From NCBI RefSeq assembly GCF_964204645.1, contig NC_134029.1:1311001-1375000 (forward strand): a stretch of 64,000 nt of DNA. Reading direction: 5' to 3'. The notes below the pieces were generated by a model. That model worked only from the letters and a program-made list of their open reading frames with translations. It had not been told where the DNA came from and did not search any database. The position numbers were made by a program, and so were the translations under genes. The stretch comes from Tubulanus polymorphus (Eukaryota; Nemertea; Palaeonemertea; Tubulaniformes; Tubulanidae). Below, one piece after another: positions 55,001 to 64,000 of the stretch (the first letter of the stretch is position 1; every line of letters starts with the position of its first letter).

Positions 55001-58000
55001 CTTCGGGAATATGAGCTCAGACTAACACGAGTAATATCATCAGGAAGGTGTTTAACTATAGTGTTTACCTTCAAGTTCTCGTTACAACAATATTCACTCC
55101 CTCAGCTGATTTAACGATGCTGCTAATTACTAAAACTTAGCGGTAAATTGTTAACACATTCGCAACTGAGAGAGAGAGTTAACTGTTACAAGCACCACCA
55201 GTACCTAGGTGTTAGGTAACCGTAAAACACGGTAAGAGAATAGACACCCAGGCGTTAATTAGAAATATCGACGGGTTCTCGAGATTTCCTTCTCACAAAA
55301 ATGCGTGGCACGAGCTAACATAGAATAATATAGCTGTTAGATTCCATGAAGGTGACAGTGAGTTACGCAGTGATAATATACAATCGCACAACCAGATTAA
55401 AAAGAGTCTCATTTGCTATATAGCTCTTTTCAAGTAATTGTTTCCTTGTGCAATAATAACCCAGCAATGAAACCAATCGAAGTAGCAAAACTTTCGCAAA
55501 AAATGTTAAATGAACATCATATTTCTTCATATCTTATTCGTCTAAACCATCTATGAACTTTCTATGCTAATTTTTCACATAATCCTCAATGGAAATACAT
55601 GTGCGTAACAAAATGTGCTTCATAGGCTGAACTTCAGTCGATCGGTTAAAGGACTAATATTTCATTATAAGAATCTCATATGACTTTGTGAACGTTTGGT
55701 TCAGTTTCAAAATTCTCGGTAAAGATTTGATTTTAAAACACTGGAAATGGACAGATTTCAACTGTAACTGATGAAGATAAAACTGAGCCCAGAACAATAA
55801 ACCGATAGTCTGTCTACTGAACGCTTAGTTATAACTCGTATTCAGCTGAAATCGCGTGCTGTTATTGTTCATACCGCTATGTAATAATAGAATGTAAAAT
55901 TTTTATATCTGTTTTAATATTCGGCGTCTCTGCTTGGCGGGGAATATTTGTTTTGTACGAGAAAAATATCCTCATCATCAGCATCATCGTCATCGACACG
56001 GCTCGGATGTTATCATCGTCCATCGTAATATTCCGCGTTTTCTACCGTGGAGATGATGGTATATGGTATATTATACAGGGGCATATTAGTGAGGAATTCC
56101 AATAAAATCTTCAAAGGAATTCTGCCATCTGATACGTTTCCCATCGCCTGAATAGCGTACCGGAGCTAGGCAAACGATAGTTGTTTCTACTTTACGTGGA
56201 GACATCGTCTGCGGATCGAATTGCGCTGAGAGTTTTATATACGGGGTACACGACGACATTCCGATATTTCATACCGTTTTCAGCAATTCTGATGAAAATT
56301 CTATCGATATATAATTCATTGTATCGGATATATAAAATATACTAAGGGAAAAACATGATTTTAGGAATTAAGTTTTTAATACGCATAGATTGTTTTAATA
56401 AAACCGCGGAGAAACATTTAGAAGGCTCGTGATGTATAACTGGATATCTATTAGTAACCATTGAATTACTCCAACATCTATTCAACTAGAATGTTCAAAA
56501 CATTGCGTATGTTTTCAAAAGGTGTTCAGTCGAACCAAATCCCAATTCTGTGACTCAGTGACAATTAGGCTTCGATCCTGACTAATATACACCGGACCCG
56601 CGACTCAGACGATTATTCACGAACTTTGTCCATATTTTAAGGTCAAGTCCAACCATTCTCTCTCGTCACGGATTCGAACCCGATAGCATCGAGATTCTGA
56701 AATCACTTCAATTCATTTATTAGTTTTTTCTTGTTCATTAAGTTTTGCATCTGCCAATATATATGATATAATACAATTTGTGCACCACGTTGTTTGCTAT
56801 GTGGGTAGGCGTTGTACAAGTGTTTAACATGAATGATGAACATGTCCCGAACATTGCTGAGGATCCGCTGGGAATTGCTAAATCAATTTGTTCAGCCACA
56901 AAACCAGCTCATTAGCTTCGTCACATACGTAGAATATACACAATCATCATCCGCTACTAACATCTGTATTGACTTATTTTTCTCTAAGTTCCCAACGCGC
57001 GAGATGAGAAAAAAACCTACAGCAACAATCGATCAATACCACCAATTATAATCATATACTGCGTGGAAATTTTGTTATCTTCCTATCAGAATAATGGGAT
57101 AATTTTTTTCTTATCAAATGAAAAATAAAAATTGTTTGATATTGATGAGACACGCAGACCGTGTTATAACGATGATATAAAACGGAATTTCACAATAAGA
57201 ATAAATATACCGACGATGTTTCCTTGAGTTATTTTATATATTCATGAAGATCACTATTAGGATATAGTCGAAACGTTAAATAAACTACTAGTTCAAGGAA
57301 ACATTTTAGACATAAGTTGTTCATTCATAGTGTGGGATCTTATCAAATTGTATACCCAAATCTTTTACAATTTCTTATGTTGATTTCATTTCCATTTTTC
57401 CAACATTGGACAATAACAAGAAATTGAGCTCTACGCAGTTCGATTAAAACGAATCATCAAATATTGAAATTATCTAAATTTCGATTAAAATGTATTAGTT
57501 TCGTTTCGTTTAGTTTATTTATGCATCATAATCAAATTCCGTGAATGTCTATGAACAAAAAATCAGCAGAAAAACAGTAAAAACATATTTGATACCCGAA
57601 TTGACAATGTGATTGGGCTGCGCAATACTTTTTCGATTTTTATCATTGATGCTTTCAGTTTGTGATGCTACCAGAAACATATTGACATGACATCAGATTT
57701 ACGTTCGACATCAAAAGGAAACCGGGATCAAGTGTGTGACTAGTTGAACTCAATCCCGATGTGGTTAGAATTTATTTGCTGGCAATACAGCCATAAAGTA
57801 GTCACAGTTTTCTGAGCTCATCCATCATAGCTGTTGAAAGTCGTAAATGATCATAAATGAGGCGAACTATCAACGATATCCCAGGAGAGACTGCGCTTAT
57901 AAGATGAAACCATCTATTCTATACTAGACATTCTACTGAAAATAAGAAAAACCCTCGACGTGGATAAGAATTAACAGTTTGTCGACGATCACTAGACTCT

Positions 58001-61000
58001 GGGATACTGAGACAAGGAGTATTTCAATCAAGGCAAAGCTGGCTATTACATTCAACTTCATGAAAAATCAAGAAATGAACATTTTCTAAAAACCTACTTA
58101 GCCTAAACTAACCAAACCAAACCTAAGATTCTATTTGTATGTGTTTATGTGTGTGGTGCGCACGAGGCTCGATTTCTAAGTGAATCATATAAGAAAAGGT
58201 GATTGCCTTCTTTAGATAACTCTCAAGATCTTCTGGTACTTTGTAGTAACATGATCATGATGTTCATTTTACTGTCAAATGATCTATTTTTAGGTCTGCA
58301 ATTTTCTTGTATTGAACCCTTGTATCTATCGGCTCTGTGCAAATTTCTTTTGTTGAGCAATAAGCTTTTGAATTGAATCTCGGACCTCCGGTCGCTGACC
58401 TATTCGGCCACGGGTCGGGCGATTATTCGGTATTCACAACTCATATAGGCAACCATTATACCGTGACGTCACCGTGACGTAATGTTCAATTCGGGGATTG
58501 TTCCGAACAATACATTGCGCACGGCCATGACACTAGGATCGTATAGCGACGGAGATCTCTGTGGAGACAACCACACTGCCGGGACTGGGTGAACCATAAA
58601 ATAGGTTTTACCGCGGTGATGTGGTCCAAATCATTGTTCGCGTGTAACAAACATTTTGAAAACCTTACATTTCACTTCGTAAAACATACTCTTACACCTA
58701 AACCTAGCCCTCAATTTCAGAATCTCGATGATGCATTGAATTCTATTCTTCTCTATATCCTCCATTATACGGCCACACGATACACATGAAAACCATTAGC
58801 ATCACGCAAATATCAGATCCATCTTCTATTATCAGTAATATTCATTCCACACAATAAAATCAAGCCTTTGTTGATGGCTAATCGACTGATCCGGTAAATA
58901 TCTTCAATTCGCGTCGAAGCATCGAAACATTCTTTATATGAGAGTTACGCGATTACGTGTAATAATGCTATTGTCTAATTGGGGAATTATTACTCAGTGA
59001 TTGAATCAAGCTGATATCAGTATGGAAGCTAATAATGCACCTGAACATCGATTATAGACAAAAAACTGAGTGTTCGCCTAAACGAAGCCGCCCGATGTGT
59101 CTAGTGTAGAAGTCCGCAGGTGTCCGGTATAGAAGAAGTTGTCCGCAGGTGTCCGGTATTTTAAAAGTTGTCCGCAGTTGACTGATAAAATTTGGGCTTC
59201 CGGGAGTAAAAACATAAACATGTAGGATTCTTAGTATTGGCTATTTAGAACATACGAAGAAATAAGATTTTAAGACCCGCTAAAAACTATATGGAAAACA
59301 AACTGGATGCGAAGCGTCTTTCGAGCGGATGCATTTTTTCGAAGTGTCATTTGTTATGTGTGGTTTGCGGAACTAATTCTCAGGTTGGGTCCCATGGCGT
59401 CTAAACTGTAGCGCGTGATCCGCAGTCACATACAATTCAGCCTGAAGCCAAGAAGCTCATTTCGTGGTTTATTTGCTGTGAATACAATCACTAATGAGAC
59501 CGAAGCCCGTTGGTAATAACGGCGCCGGTGTGTACGTGTTCAACTCGTAAAGTCGTTTGGCGTGTGAGTCAGTGATCATAATGTTTGATTACTCCGGTGT
59601 TTATTGAGTTATATTAAACGCATATTATTTTCATCATCGTTATTAGTAAATTAGCACCGATAATAACGAGCTTTTCGATGTTCACCTGTTGGGATAATTG
59701 TTATTTTCCTAATAAAGAAATACTCGGTAGCAGTCCGTTGAACCACGGACTCAGAGTCTATGGTATAACAATATCTGAGTATAATCTAAAGGATGTTGCT
59801 CTTTTAGTTAGGTTATCAAAACTTCTAGACCTCTCAACAATAATAGCGAAACTACCATTGACGAATAGAGTTAATGGAAATATAACGTTTTTTGACAACC
59901 ATCATCAGTTTTCCAATAACTTTTAACTCTAAACAAGTTTTGAATCTGATGACGTCAATAGCTTCGGCTTCGATTCGAGCCCTGGAGAGCGAGGATGCCT
60001 TTCTTCTTAAAGGTAAAGGTCGTCGCCCAAATGAAACCCGATGATTTCAAAAGGTCATCGCTGAATAAGAGTCTTTAGGTACGGAACATTAACTAATCTA
60101 AATACAGCATTATGACGGACAAAGAGAAGACGCTTTAAGATGCGCAGATGAACAGGAAATTAATCAACTCTGTCTCTTTATTGTTTAAGTTCTCGAGAAA
60201 AGAAGAACTAATGAGATAAAAAGCGCTAGTTACCAGGGAGGCTACTGTATCAATAGTTCCCCGCCGGTTGTATACAACACGCAGACTTAGTTTTCCTTAT
60301 AAGATGATTATCTAGAAGAAAGTAAATACTAGGACGTAAATGAAAATATTTCTAAATACGTCCGAAGGGTGGAATGGATGCTAGATGTTTGGAAGAGGGT
60401 GCGCACAAGTTTGAGCAATAACCTATTTAAACGTAACGGTTTCTAGAACCCTTAAGTATAAAAAGGATATGAAAGATATGTATTCAAATAATTGTTAAGG
60501 AATAAGTTGCTCGTTCCAGACTCTTAAAATGATCTTATTCTGCTTTTGAGAAAAACCCTAACTTATGTAGCAGGACCCATTTCGACAGTCGCCAGTCAAA
60601 GTGGTCTTAAATTGTTAGATCGACTATAGAACCAAGATGCACTTACGTCAGTGCATAGGTCTTGAATGGTTATATCGGCTTTATAACTAGAATGAACTTA
60701 AACTTGTCTTACGTAAGTTGTTTTGATTGCCTTTAGAACTGAAATCAGCTAAGATTGATTTTAAGTTAGATCTCGGTTATAGAACCAGAAATGACTAGTG
60801 TTGAATGTAAGTCATGACTGCGCGACTGGCTCCAGGGATTTGCGACTCAGTTCACGTTGAATGAAGCTATAGAGAAACATGTTGTCAGTGTCTTATCATT
60901 CATCCTGTGTCTATTAATCCACCGCGAGCAAATCATCTACAAAGTGAAATTTAATAACGCGTTTTCGCTTTGTGAAAATAATAGCGATGTCATTTGGGAG

Positions 61001-63730
61001 AAAGTAGCTCATATGAATATTCAATGCATCAAACAGATTTAGCTCTTCTCAGATTATCCGATATATCTCGATTTCACCACCATTGATAGTTTTCATTCTG
61101 ATGAAAATGCGTTAAGAAGTTAATTTCGTGTTGCAAGAAGGGTACGACGTATATATATATATATATATATATAGTCGAGAGGCGTATTGACCACTGGTCC
61201 CGTCAAACCTGGCTTCACGGGTTCGAATCCTGGTGCCGACAGTGTTTTTTTTGTCGGAGGACCATCTCTGGTCTCTTTATTCCCCTAATTTGGGAAAAAG
61301 AAGCATGGAACCAGCTAATAATGCGCTGAAAGGCGCTCAGTCGGTCTAGAATTTAAAAAGTACGATGCATCTGTCGGGGTCCTGGCTTTTTCCAACTGCG
61401 GGAATCGCGTATCACATCAACACGAGGAGGATAAGAAATCTCTGCAGCTCCAGAGACAACAAATAAAGAGCAAAATAATCAATAAAACCGGATAAACTGG
61501 TGTCTATTTGTCATAATACTTGTCACTGACGTTTTATTCTTGTTATTTAGTCAACCCTTCCCTCGACTGACTAGCTGCTGCTGTAACTTCTCCCCGGAGA
61601 TATCAACCACGTCAGTATTCTCTTTCACTGGATGACGATGTTATGAAAAATTACTATCGGATGTTCTGTGACAATGACAGACGCGCTGGAATTCGAGAAT
61701 TACCATCATAGGTCATAATACTGCTAACATGAATATACCCTGTTTACAAGTATATAATCATACCGTCTATTACCATTTATTATTGTTAATTCGAAAGCGA
61801 TTTGTTTATAGAAATTTGATACGTTTCTGAGAGAATAGAAAACCAGCTGAATTAATTCAGAAAATAAATTCTCCATTCTAATGTGCCAACTATCCGCCCC
61901 GTTCTGAGGAACCTACTGAAACTTATGAAAAATATACAATCTAGAAACGATTTCCTCGGCTTCTTTTGGAAAATGATTAGTTTCAAAACAAAAATTTATC
62001 TAAAAATGATGCCTGGATTGACCCCAGCAGATGACCGTCATTTGACGACATGCATATGGGAACAATCTGCGTGATGACATTCTAAGGAACGATCAGCTTT
62101 CACGAGACACTGATTGAATTGAATGGAAACAATGATTTTCAATATGAATCGATGAAGCTACGAGCAGTTCCGCGTGGCTGCTGATGTTCTCTTACTTACA
62201 CGGTATCAGTTGGTAAGAATCTCACGAATTATTGATATTGAATTTGATACAGTTCGTTTAACGTTCGTTTACAGAATCCGCGAACTGTTCGTATAGAGAT
62301 CGAACACGACCGGTGTCTATCCGAAATCTCATTAAGAGAGGACCGGGGCCATTTCACTGTGATATCACAAAACTGATGTCAGGTGTTTAATCATTGCTTC
62401 TACGAGTAATTCTATGAAGCTTGATTCACGTGATATTTAACTAATGGTTCTCGGTCCTCCTGTTTGTTTGCCTGATGCCGATCGTATGTGTTTGAAACAA
62501 GATAACTCAGAATGAACTAAATTTCAAATCAGGAAATCCGGAGACGTTGAAGATTAAAGAAGTTGCTCCGAGATGATAATTCAGTTTCGCGTCGAATTGA
62601 AACAGAACGAAGGCAAGGTTTAATCGTATCAACGCTTATCTTTCCGGGGAATGTTAAACTGAATTTATCGTAGCGATAGCGAGCATTGGAGGATCTTCTT
62701 CCTTTTATATAGAAATCGGTGAAGATTCTCAGTACCGCGAGACACATCGCAATTAACGACGATTTATGACTCGTAAATCGCATAAAACGTCGCTACTGAC
62801 GTTACTTTATCACCCTTTACACTAAAACATCTCTCAAATTCCGACTCGAGAATCATTCTCCGAAATAGTCAACATTTAATTTGCGACATTAAAACGAAGC
62901 GAATCGCGGAAACTACGACTACAGGACCCAGTTATACAGCCACGGCTTGGGACCAGTCGAAAACCAAGTTCTACAGCCAATCTAACAGCTCAAAATCAGC
63001 CTTAAGATTACGATCACTTTTTGACTTAAATGTTAACTAAGGGACCGGTTCCAGAGCCCAGTTGCACCGATGTGACTTAAGTCGAAAGGGGTCTTAGACC
63101 TTTAGATTACAGTCGTCGTTATAGAATGGCTGTAGACCAAGGATTACCAGTCTGGCATTTAATATAAAACATGACTGTGCAACTGGCCCCACGATATTAG
63201 GGACGTACGCGCTAAAGCACAAATACTCTCTCAAAAAACCTCATGAAAAAGAAGTTGATACCGTCGTCTGTGTTGTATAGAAAACTCTGAATAAACGTTA
63301 TTTATTATTTATTATAGCGAACAGATGAATATTGGCAAAGCAAGTTATTATCGTTTTGTCGAGGATAAACTAATGTCGATAGACAGCGAGAACAGAATCA
63401 AATCCTCACATCAATCTCAGATTGTTATTATTATTATATACCGGCTCCGGAACAGAAACTGCTCATCACGTATACAGTATGAGGGGCTGATAACCGATCA
63501 ACCCATAAATCTAACCATGAAAAGCGAACTGAACCCGATAGAACATAAAACGAACAATTGGTCCTTTCAATACGCGGAGATGTCGGACGGCAATCGAAAG
63601 CAGCAGTTTGTGTCGGTTCAATGTTGTTGTCGATGAAGTATTAAAGCTTACCTTGGAAGGATATAACGAGTACAAATATAAAAGCGAATAAACCCGGGAC
63701 AGCTGCTGAGATTTCTGCCAATTGCTTCAT
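34000..63730 (-). CDS. Gene C: nicotinic acetylcholine receptor alpha-type subunit (7 exons, 526 aa)
   Basis: Minus-strand join, 5' to 3': 63730-63652, 51320-51175, 42133-42089, 38186-38077, 36313-35296, 34760-34621, 34042-34000; phases agree. Same role as A and B. Seen: signal peptide [41 protein letters not shown] (Pro after Leu is unlike A and B); [11 protein letters not shown]; Cys-loop [31 protein letters not shown] (Cys pair about 238-239); GEK; M2 with Thr 2' and the usual Leu 9'. Exon 4 reads [20 protein letters not shown], the most diverged part relative to A and B. Introns are far longer than in A and B: intron 1 is about 12.3 kb and intron 2 about 9.0 kb. Without the last splice the frame runs 17 codons past Pro to TGA 34569-34571. 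Exons 2-6 are secure; exons 1 and 7 are inferred. Confidence 0.9.
34043..34620 (-). other. Gene C intron 6 (putative)
   Basis: 578 nt from GTACAA to ttccag on the minus strand. If it is not spliced, the coding region ends at TGA 34569-34571. No repeat recognised. Confidence 0.45.
34621..34760 (-). CDS. Gene C exon 6, M4
   Basis: Acceptor tttattttag. Encodes [20 protein letters not shown] and M4 to YDDRVPIP. Donor CCCAG/GTACAA at the same phase-2 position as in A and B. Confidence 0.92.
34761..35295 (-). other. Gene C intron 5
   Basis: 535 nt, donor GTTTGT, acceptor tttattttag. If retained, the frame stops three codons on. Confidence 0.7.
35296..36313 (-). CDS. Gene C exon 5, Cys-loop through M3 and cytoplasmic loop
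   Basis: 1018 nt from ttttcag to the donor GTTTGT. All alpha-nAChR signatures are present; the M1-M3 part matches A and B almost exactly at the DNA level, although the gene is inverted relative to them. Confidence 0.96.
36540..36565 (+). other. G-quadruplex motif
   Basis: Five G runs of three or more separated by 2-3 nt (GGGGG TA GGG TA GGG TC GGG AGA GGG) on the plus strand, the template strand for gene C, about 230 nt upstream of exon 5. Confidence 0.75.
37564..37680. mobile_element. MITE-1 copy
   Basis: GGACTCAGTTCCACGG to CTGTGGAAATGAATCCTGG, inverted ends, AT-rich middle. Confidence 0.65.
38077..38186 (-). CDS. Gene C exon 4 (110 nt, loop A)
   Basis: Acceptor cgtttcag, donor GTACGT. 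Encodes [15 protein letters not shown] and [10 protein letters not shown]. Starts Ile-Trp where A and B have Glu-Trp. Confidence 0.93.
38312..38530. repeat. Diverged tandem duplication
   Basis: TTTTATGCCCTGA and AGTTTATCGCAATA recur about 147 nt apart in the same order. Confidence 0.75.
39240..39368. mobile_element. MITE-2 copy
   Basis: Left GGTTCCACGGTCGTGGTTTA with TTTAAGACCAGT, right CCACTTTTGGACTCGAG and ACGACTGTGCA, matching the 26445 copy. Confidence 0.6.
41177..41355. mobile_element. GC-rich foldback element
   Basis: About 30 bp inverted termini (GTAGGTCGGCCTTGCGACG and CGTCGCAAGGCCGACCTAC). The interior is rich in GTCGCA/TGCGAC words. About 180 bp, strikingly GC-rich against an AT-rich intron; no coding capacity. 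Confidence 0.8.
41919..42022. mobile_element. MITE-3 copy
   Basis: CTCAACGTTTCGACTTTATC, GATAGTCATCCACAG, then the inverted GATACAGTCCAAACGTCAAAT. Confidence 0.55.
42089..42133 (-). CDS. Gene C exon 3 (45 nt, loop D)
   Basis: Encodes [15 protein letters not shown] between tttttcag and GTAAGT. Confidence 0.92.
42507..42668. mobile_element. MITE-3 copy
   Basis: ACTTTCCTTGAGC and TAAAGGAAACATT ends, with TTCGATGTTTCAAAGC and ACAGTGGAAACGTTGAATGA inverted inside. Confidence 0.55.
43272..43338 (+). repeat. tRNA-like SINE head (Leu/Ser-like)
   Basis: TGGCCGAACGGGTCAG resembles a tRNA-Leu/Ser A box; AGATCGAGCCTCG is a degenerate B box. A related minus-strand copy occurs at about 58370-58430. Confidence 0.4.
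44715..44830. mobile_element. MITE-2 copy (diverged)
   Basis: AAGTTGCACAATCACGGGTT, CAGTCTAAGACAAACTAAGT and AGTCGATCTAATAA match the family interior. Confidence 0.5.
47654..48350. repeat. Degenerate long-period tandem repeat
   Basis: GTACTAACTGACT recurs at 47654, 47832 and 47999, and ATGCAGAAATCAATACTTTG-like blocks at about 47780, 47900 and 48312, a period of roughly 170 nt with decay. Confidence 0.6.
50867..50974. repeat. Foldback repeat
   Basis: GCCATATGATTTTTTTTCGA and the inverted TCGACAAAAAATCATATGG flank about 65 nt with two more direct TTTCGACTT-type motifs. Confidence 0.65.
51175..51320 (-). CDS. Gene C exon 2, N-terminal helix
   Basis: 146 nt between ttttacag and GTAAGT. Encodes [20 protein letters not shown] and SQLIDV. 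Confidence 0.93.
52990..53060 (-). repeat. tRNA-derived SINE relic
   Basis: Perfect B box GGTTCGAATCC on the minus strand at 53016-53006, preceded by GTGGCTGAGACACGATGCC as a possible A box. Related to the relic at 56660-56720. Confidence 0.45.
53513..53625. mobile_element. MITE-3 copy (diverged)
   Basis: AAATGTTTCCTCCATG, GTTTATTCGAAG and CGACTATGTTCTGGTAGTC in family order. Confidence 0.45.
56660..56720 (-). repeat. tRNA-derived SINE relic
   Basis: B box GGTTCGAATCC on the minus strand at 56680-56670 within CGATGCTATCGGGTTCGAAT, similar to the 53 kb relic. Confidence 0.4.
57219..57312. mobile_element. MITE-3 short palindromic copy
   Basis: GATGTTTCCTTGAG and TCAAGGAAACAT ends, core AGATCACTATTAGGATATAG then TCGAAACGTTAAATAAAC. 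Confidence 0.65.
59111..59180. repeat. Short tandem repeat, three copies
   Basis: GTCCGCAGGTGTCCGGTAT twice plus a truncated GTTGTCCGCAGTTG, about 27 nt spacing. Confidence 0.8.
60572..60836. mobile_element. MITE-2-like expanded copy
   Basis: AGGACCCATTTCGACAGTCG at the left and GACTGCGCGACTGGCTCCAG at the right, with TTAGATCGACTATAGAACC-type motifs recurring inside, so it may be two fused copies. Confidence 0.45.
61149..61173. repeat. (AT)n microsatellite
   Basis: About twelve AT units directly before a tRNA-like head. Confidence 0.9.
61174..61370 (+). mobile_element. tRNA-derived SINE
   Basis: Head 61174-61240 has a perfect B box (GGTTCGAATCC, 61220-61230), an A-box-like GTCGAGAGGCGTATTGACC and a short GTCG/CGAC terminal pairing. 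A run of T follows (possible Pol III stop), then a body and an AATGCGCTGAAAGGCGCT tail like those of molluscan SINEs. Boundaries are approximate. Confidence 0.55.
62933..63045. mobile_element. MITE-2 copy (5' part)
   Basis: ACCCAGTTATACAGCCACGG, GGACCAGTCGAAAACCAAGT and CAATCTAACAGCTC match the family. Confidence 0.5.
63057..63191. mobile_element. MITE-2 copy
   Basis: GAGCCCAGTTGCACCGATGT at the left and CATGACTGTGCAACTGGCCC at the right are inverted termini. It abuts another copy and sits about 460 nt from gene C exon 1. Confidence 0.7.
63652..63730 (-). CDS. Gene C exon 1, signal peptide
   Basis: ATG at 63730 opens 26 codons of signal peptide (basic start, then [13 protein letters not shown]) and ends at GTAAGC in phase 1. 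An acceptor (cgttacag) ends at 63745, so the ATG follows a 5'UTR intron whose upstream exon is probably outside the window. 79 nt, as in gene A. Confidence 0.75.
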
Positions 63731-63744
63731 AATTTTTGTATCAC

Positions 63745-64000
63745 CTGTAACGATAAATAAGATTCATTTATGACTGGGATAAACTGGGTGGAGAGGTGGA
63801 TATGTGTGGAGGAGTAGGGTGCAATCGGGGAGAGGAAGGCCGAAGGAAAGAGGTTGGGAAATGGGAGATATGGTTAACTTATCACCTCTCGTTCGGTCTT
63901 CCATTCTGAGAGGGGGAGAAGGTGATGAAAGCGGTGGTATAGAGAATGGGTAACAGGGAAGGGAAGAGTGGATGAGAGAGGAGAAGGTGATGAGAGAGGT
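63745..64000 (-). other. Upstream of gene C exon 1
   Basis: Probable 5'UTR intron of gene C. Purine-rich on the plus strand (GGGGAGAGGAAGG, GAGAGGGGGAGAAGG). The upstream exon and promoter were not found and are probably beyond the window. Confidence 0.4.

Larger units (their letters stand above)
51321..63651 (-). other. Gene C intron 1
   Basis: 12.3 kb, the largest intron. Holds a GCT triplet run (51837), tRNA-like SINE relics (52990-53060, 56660-56720, 58370-58430, 61174-61370), MITE-3 copies (53513-53625, 57219-57312), MITE-2 copies (about 54131-54210, 60572-60836, 62933-63045, 63057-63191) and a short tandem repeat (59111-59180). Short open frames here (for example 62529-62783 minus, 63325-63636 plus) are unrecognised. 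Confidence 0.65.

Overview
The window is nuclear DNA of an invertebrate animal, AT-rich, with GT-AG introns, microsatellites, tRNA-derived SINE-like relics and several families of short foldback elements (MITEs). Its only clearly recognisable genes are three paralogous nicotinic acetylcholine receptor (nAChR) alpha-type subunits. Their proteins look most like the insect alpha1-4 / lophotrochozoan alpha class, and the repeat landscape fits a marine lophotrochozoan such as a mollusc. The species cannot be fixed from sequence alone.

Layout: gene A (+, about 4134-13172) and gene B (+, about 21487-32332) lie in tandem. Gene C (-, about 63730-34000) is tail-to-tail with B. Each gene can be read complete from seven coding exons: a signal-peptide exon (79/55/79 nt), then 146, 45 and 110 nt exons, one large exon (1015/976/1018 nt) from mid ligand-binding domain through M1-M3 and the cytoplasmic loop, a 140 nt M4 exon, and a tiny last exon. 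Predicted lengths are 519, 503 and 526 aa. All three keep the Cys-loop, the ligand-binding tryptophans and the vicinal Cys pair of alpha subunits, so their products could co-assemble or form separate acetylcholine-gated cation channels at the plasma membrane.

The large exon carries patchy near-identity between paralogues, including silent sites, which points to gene conversion across both tandem and inverted copies. A and B have Ile in place of the near-invariant Leu at M2 9', and B also has Ala at 2'. C is canonical.

The remaining sequence is introns and intergenic DNA dominated by repeats: three MITE families, nested terminal-inverted-repeat elements, two minisatellites that look like expansions of opposite ends of one MITE family, a GA-rich minisatellite, a CT/GA hairpin, a G-quadruplex motif and SINE relics. 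The 13.2-21.4 kb intergenic stretch also holds unrecognised coding-like pieces, mainly on the minus strand at 15.8-16.6 kb.
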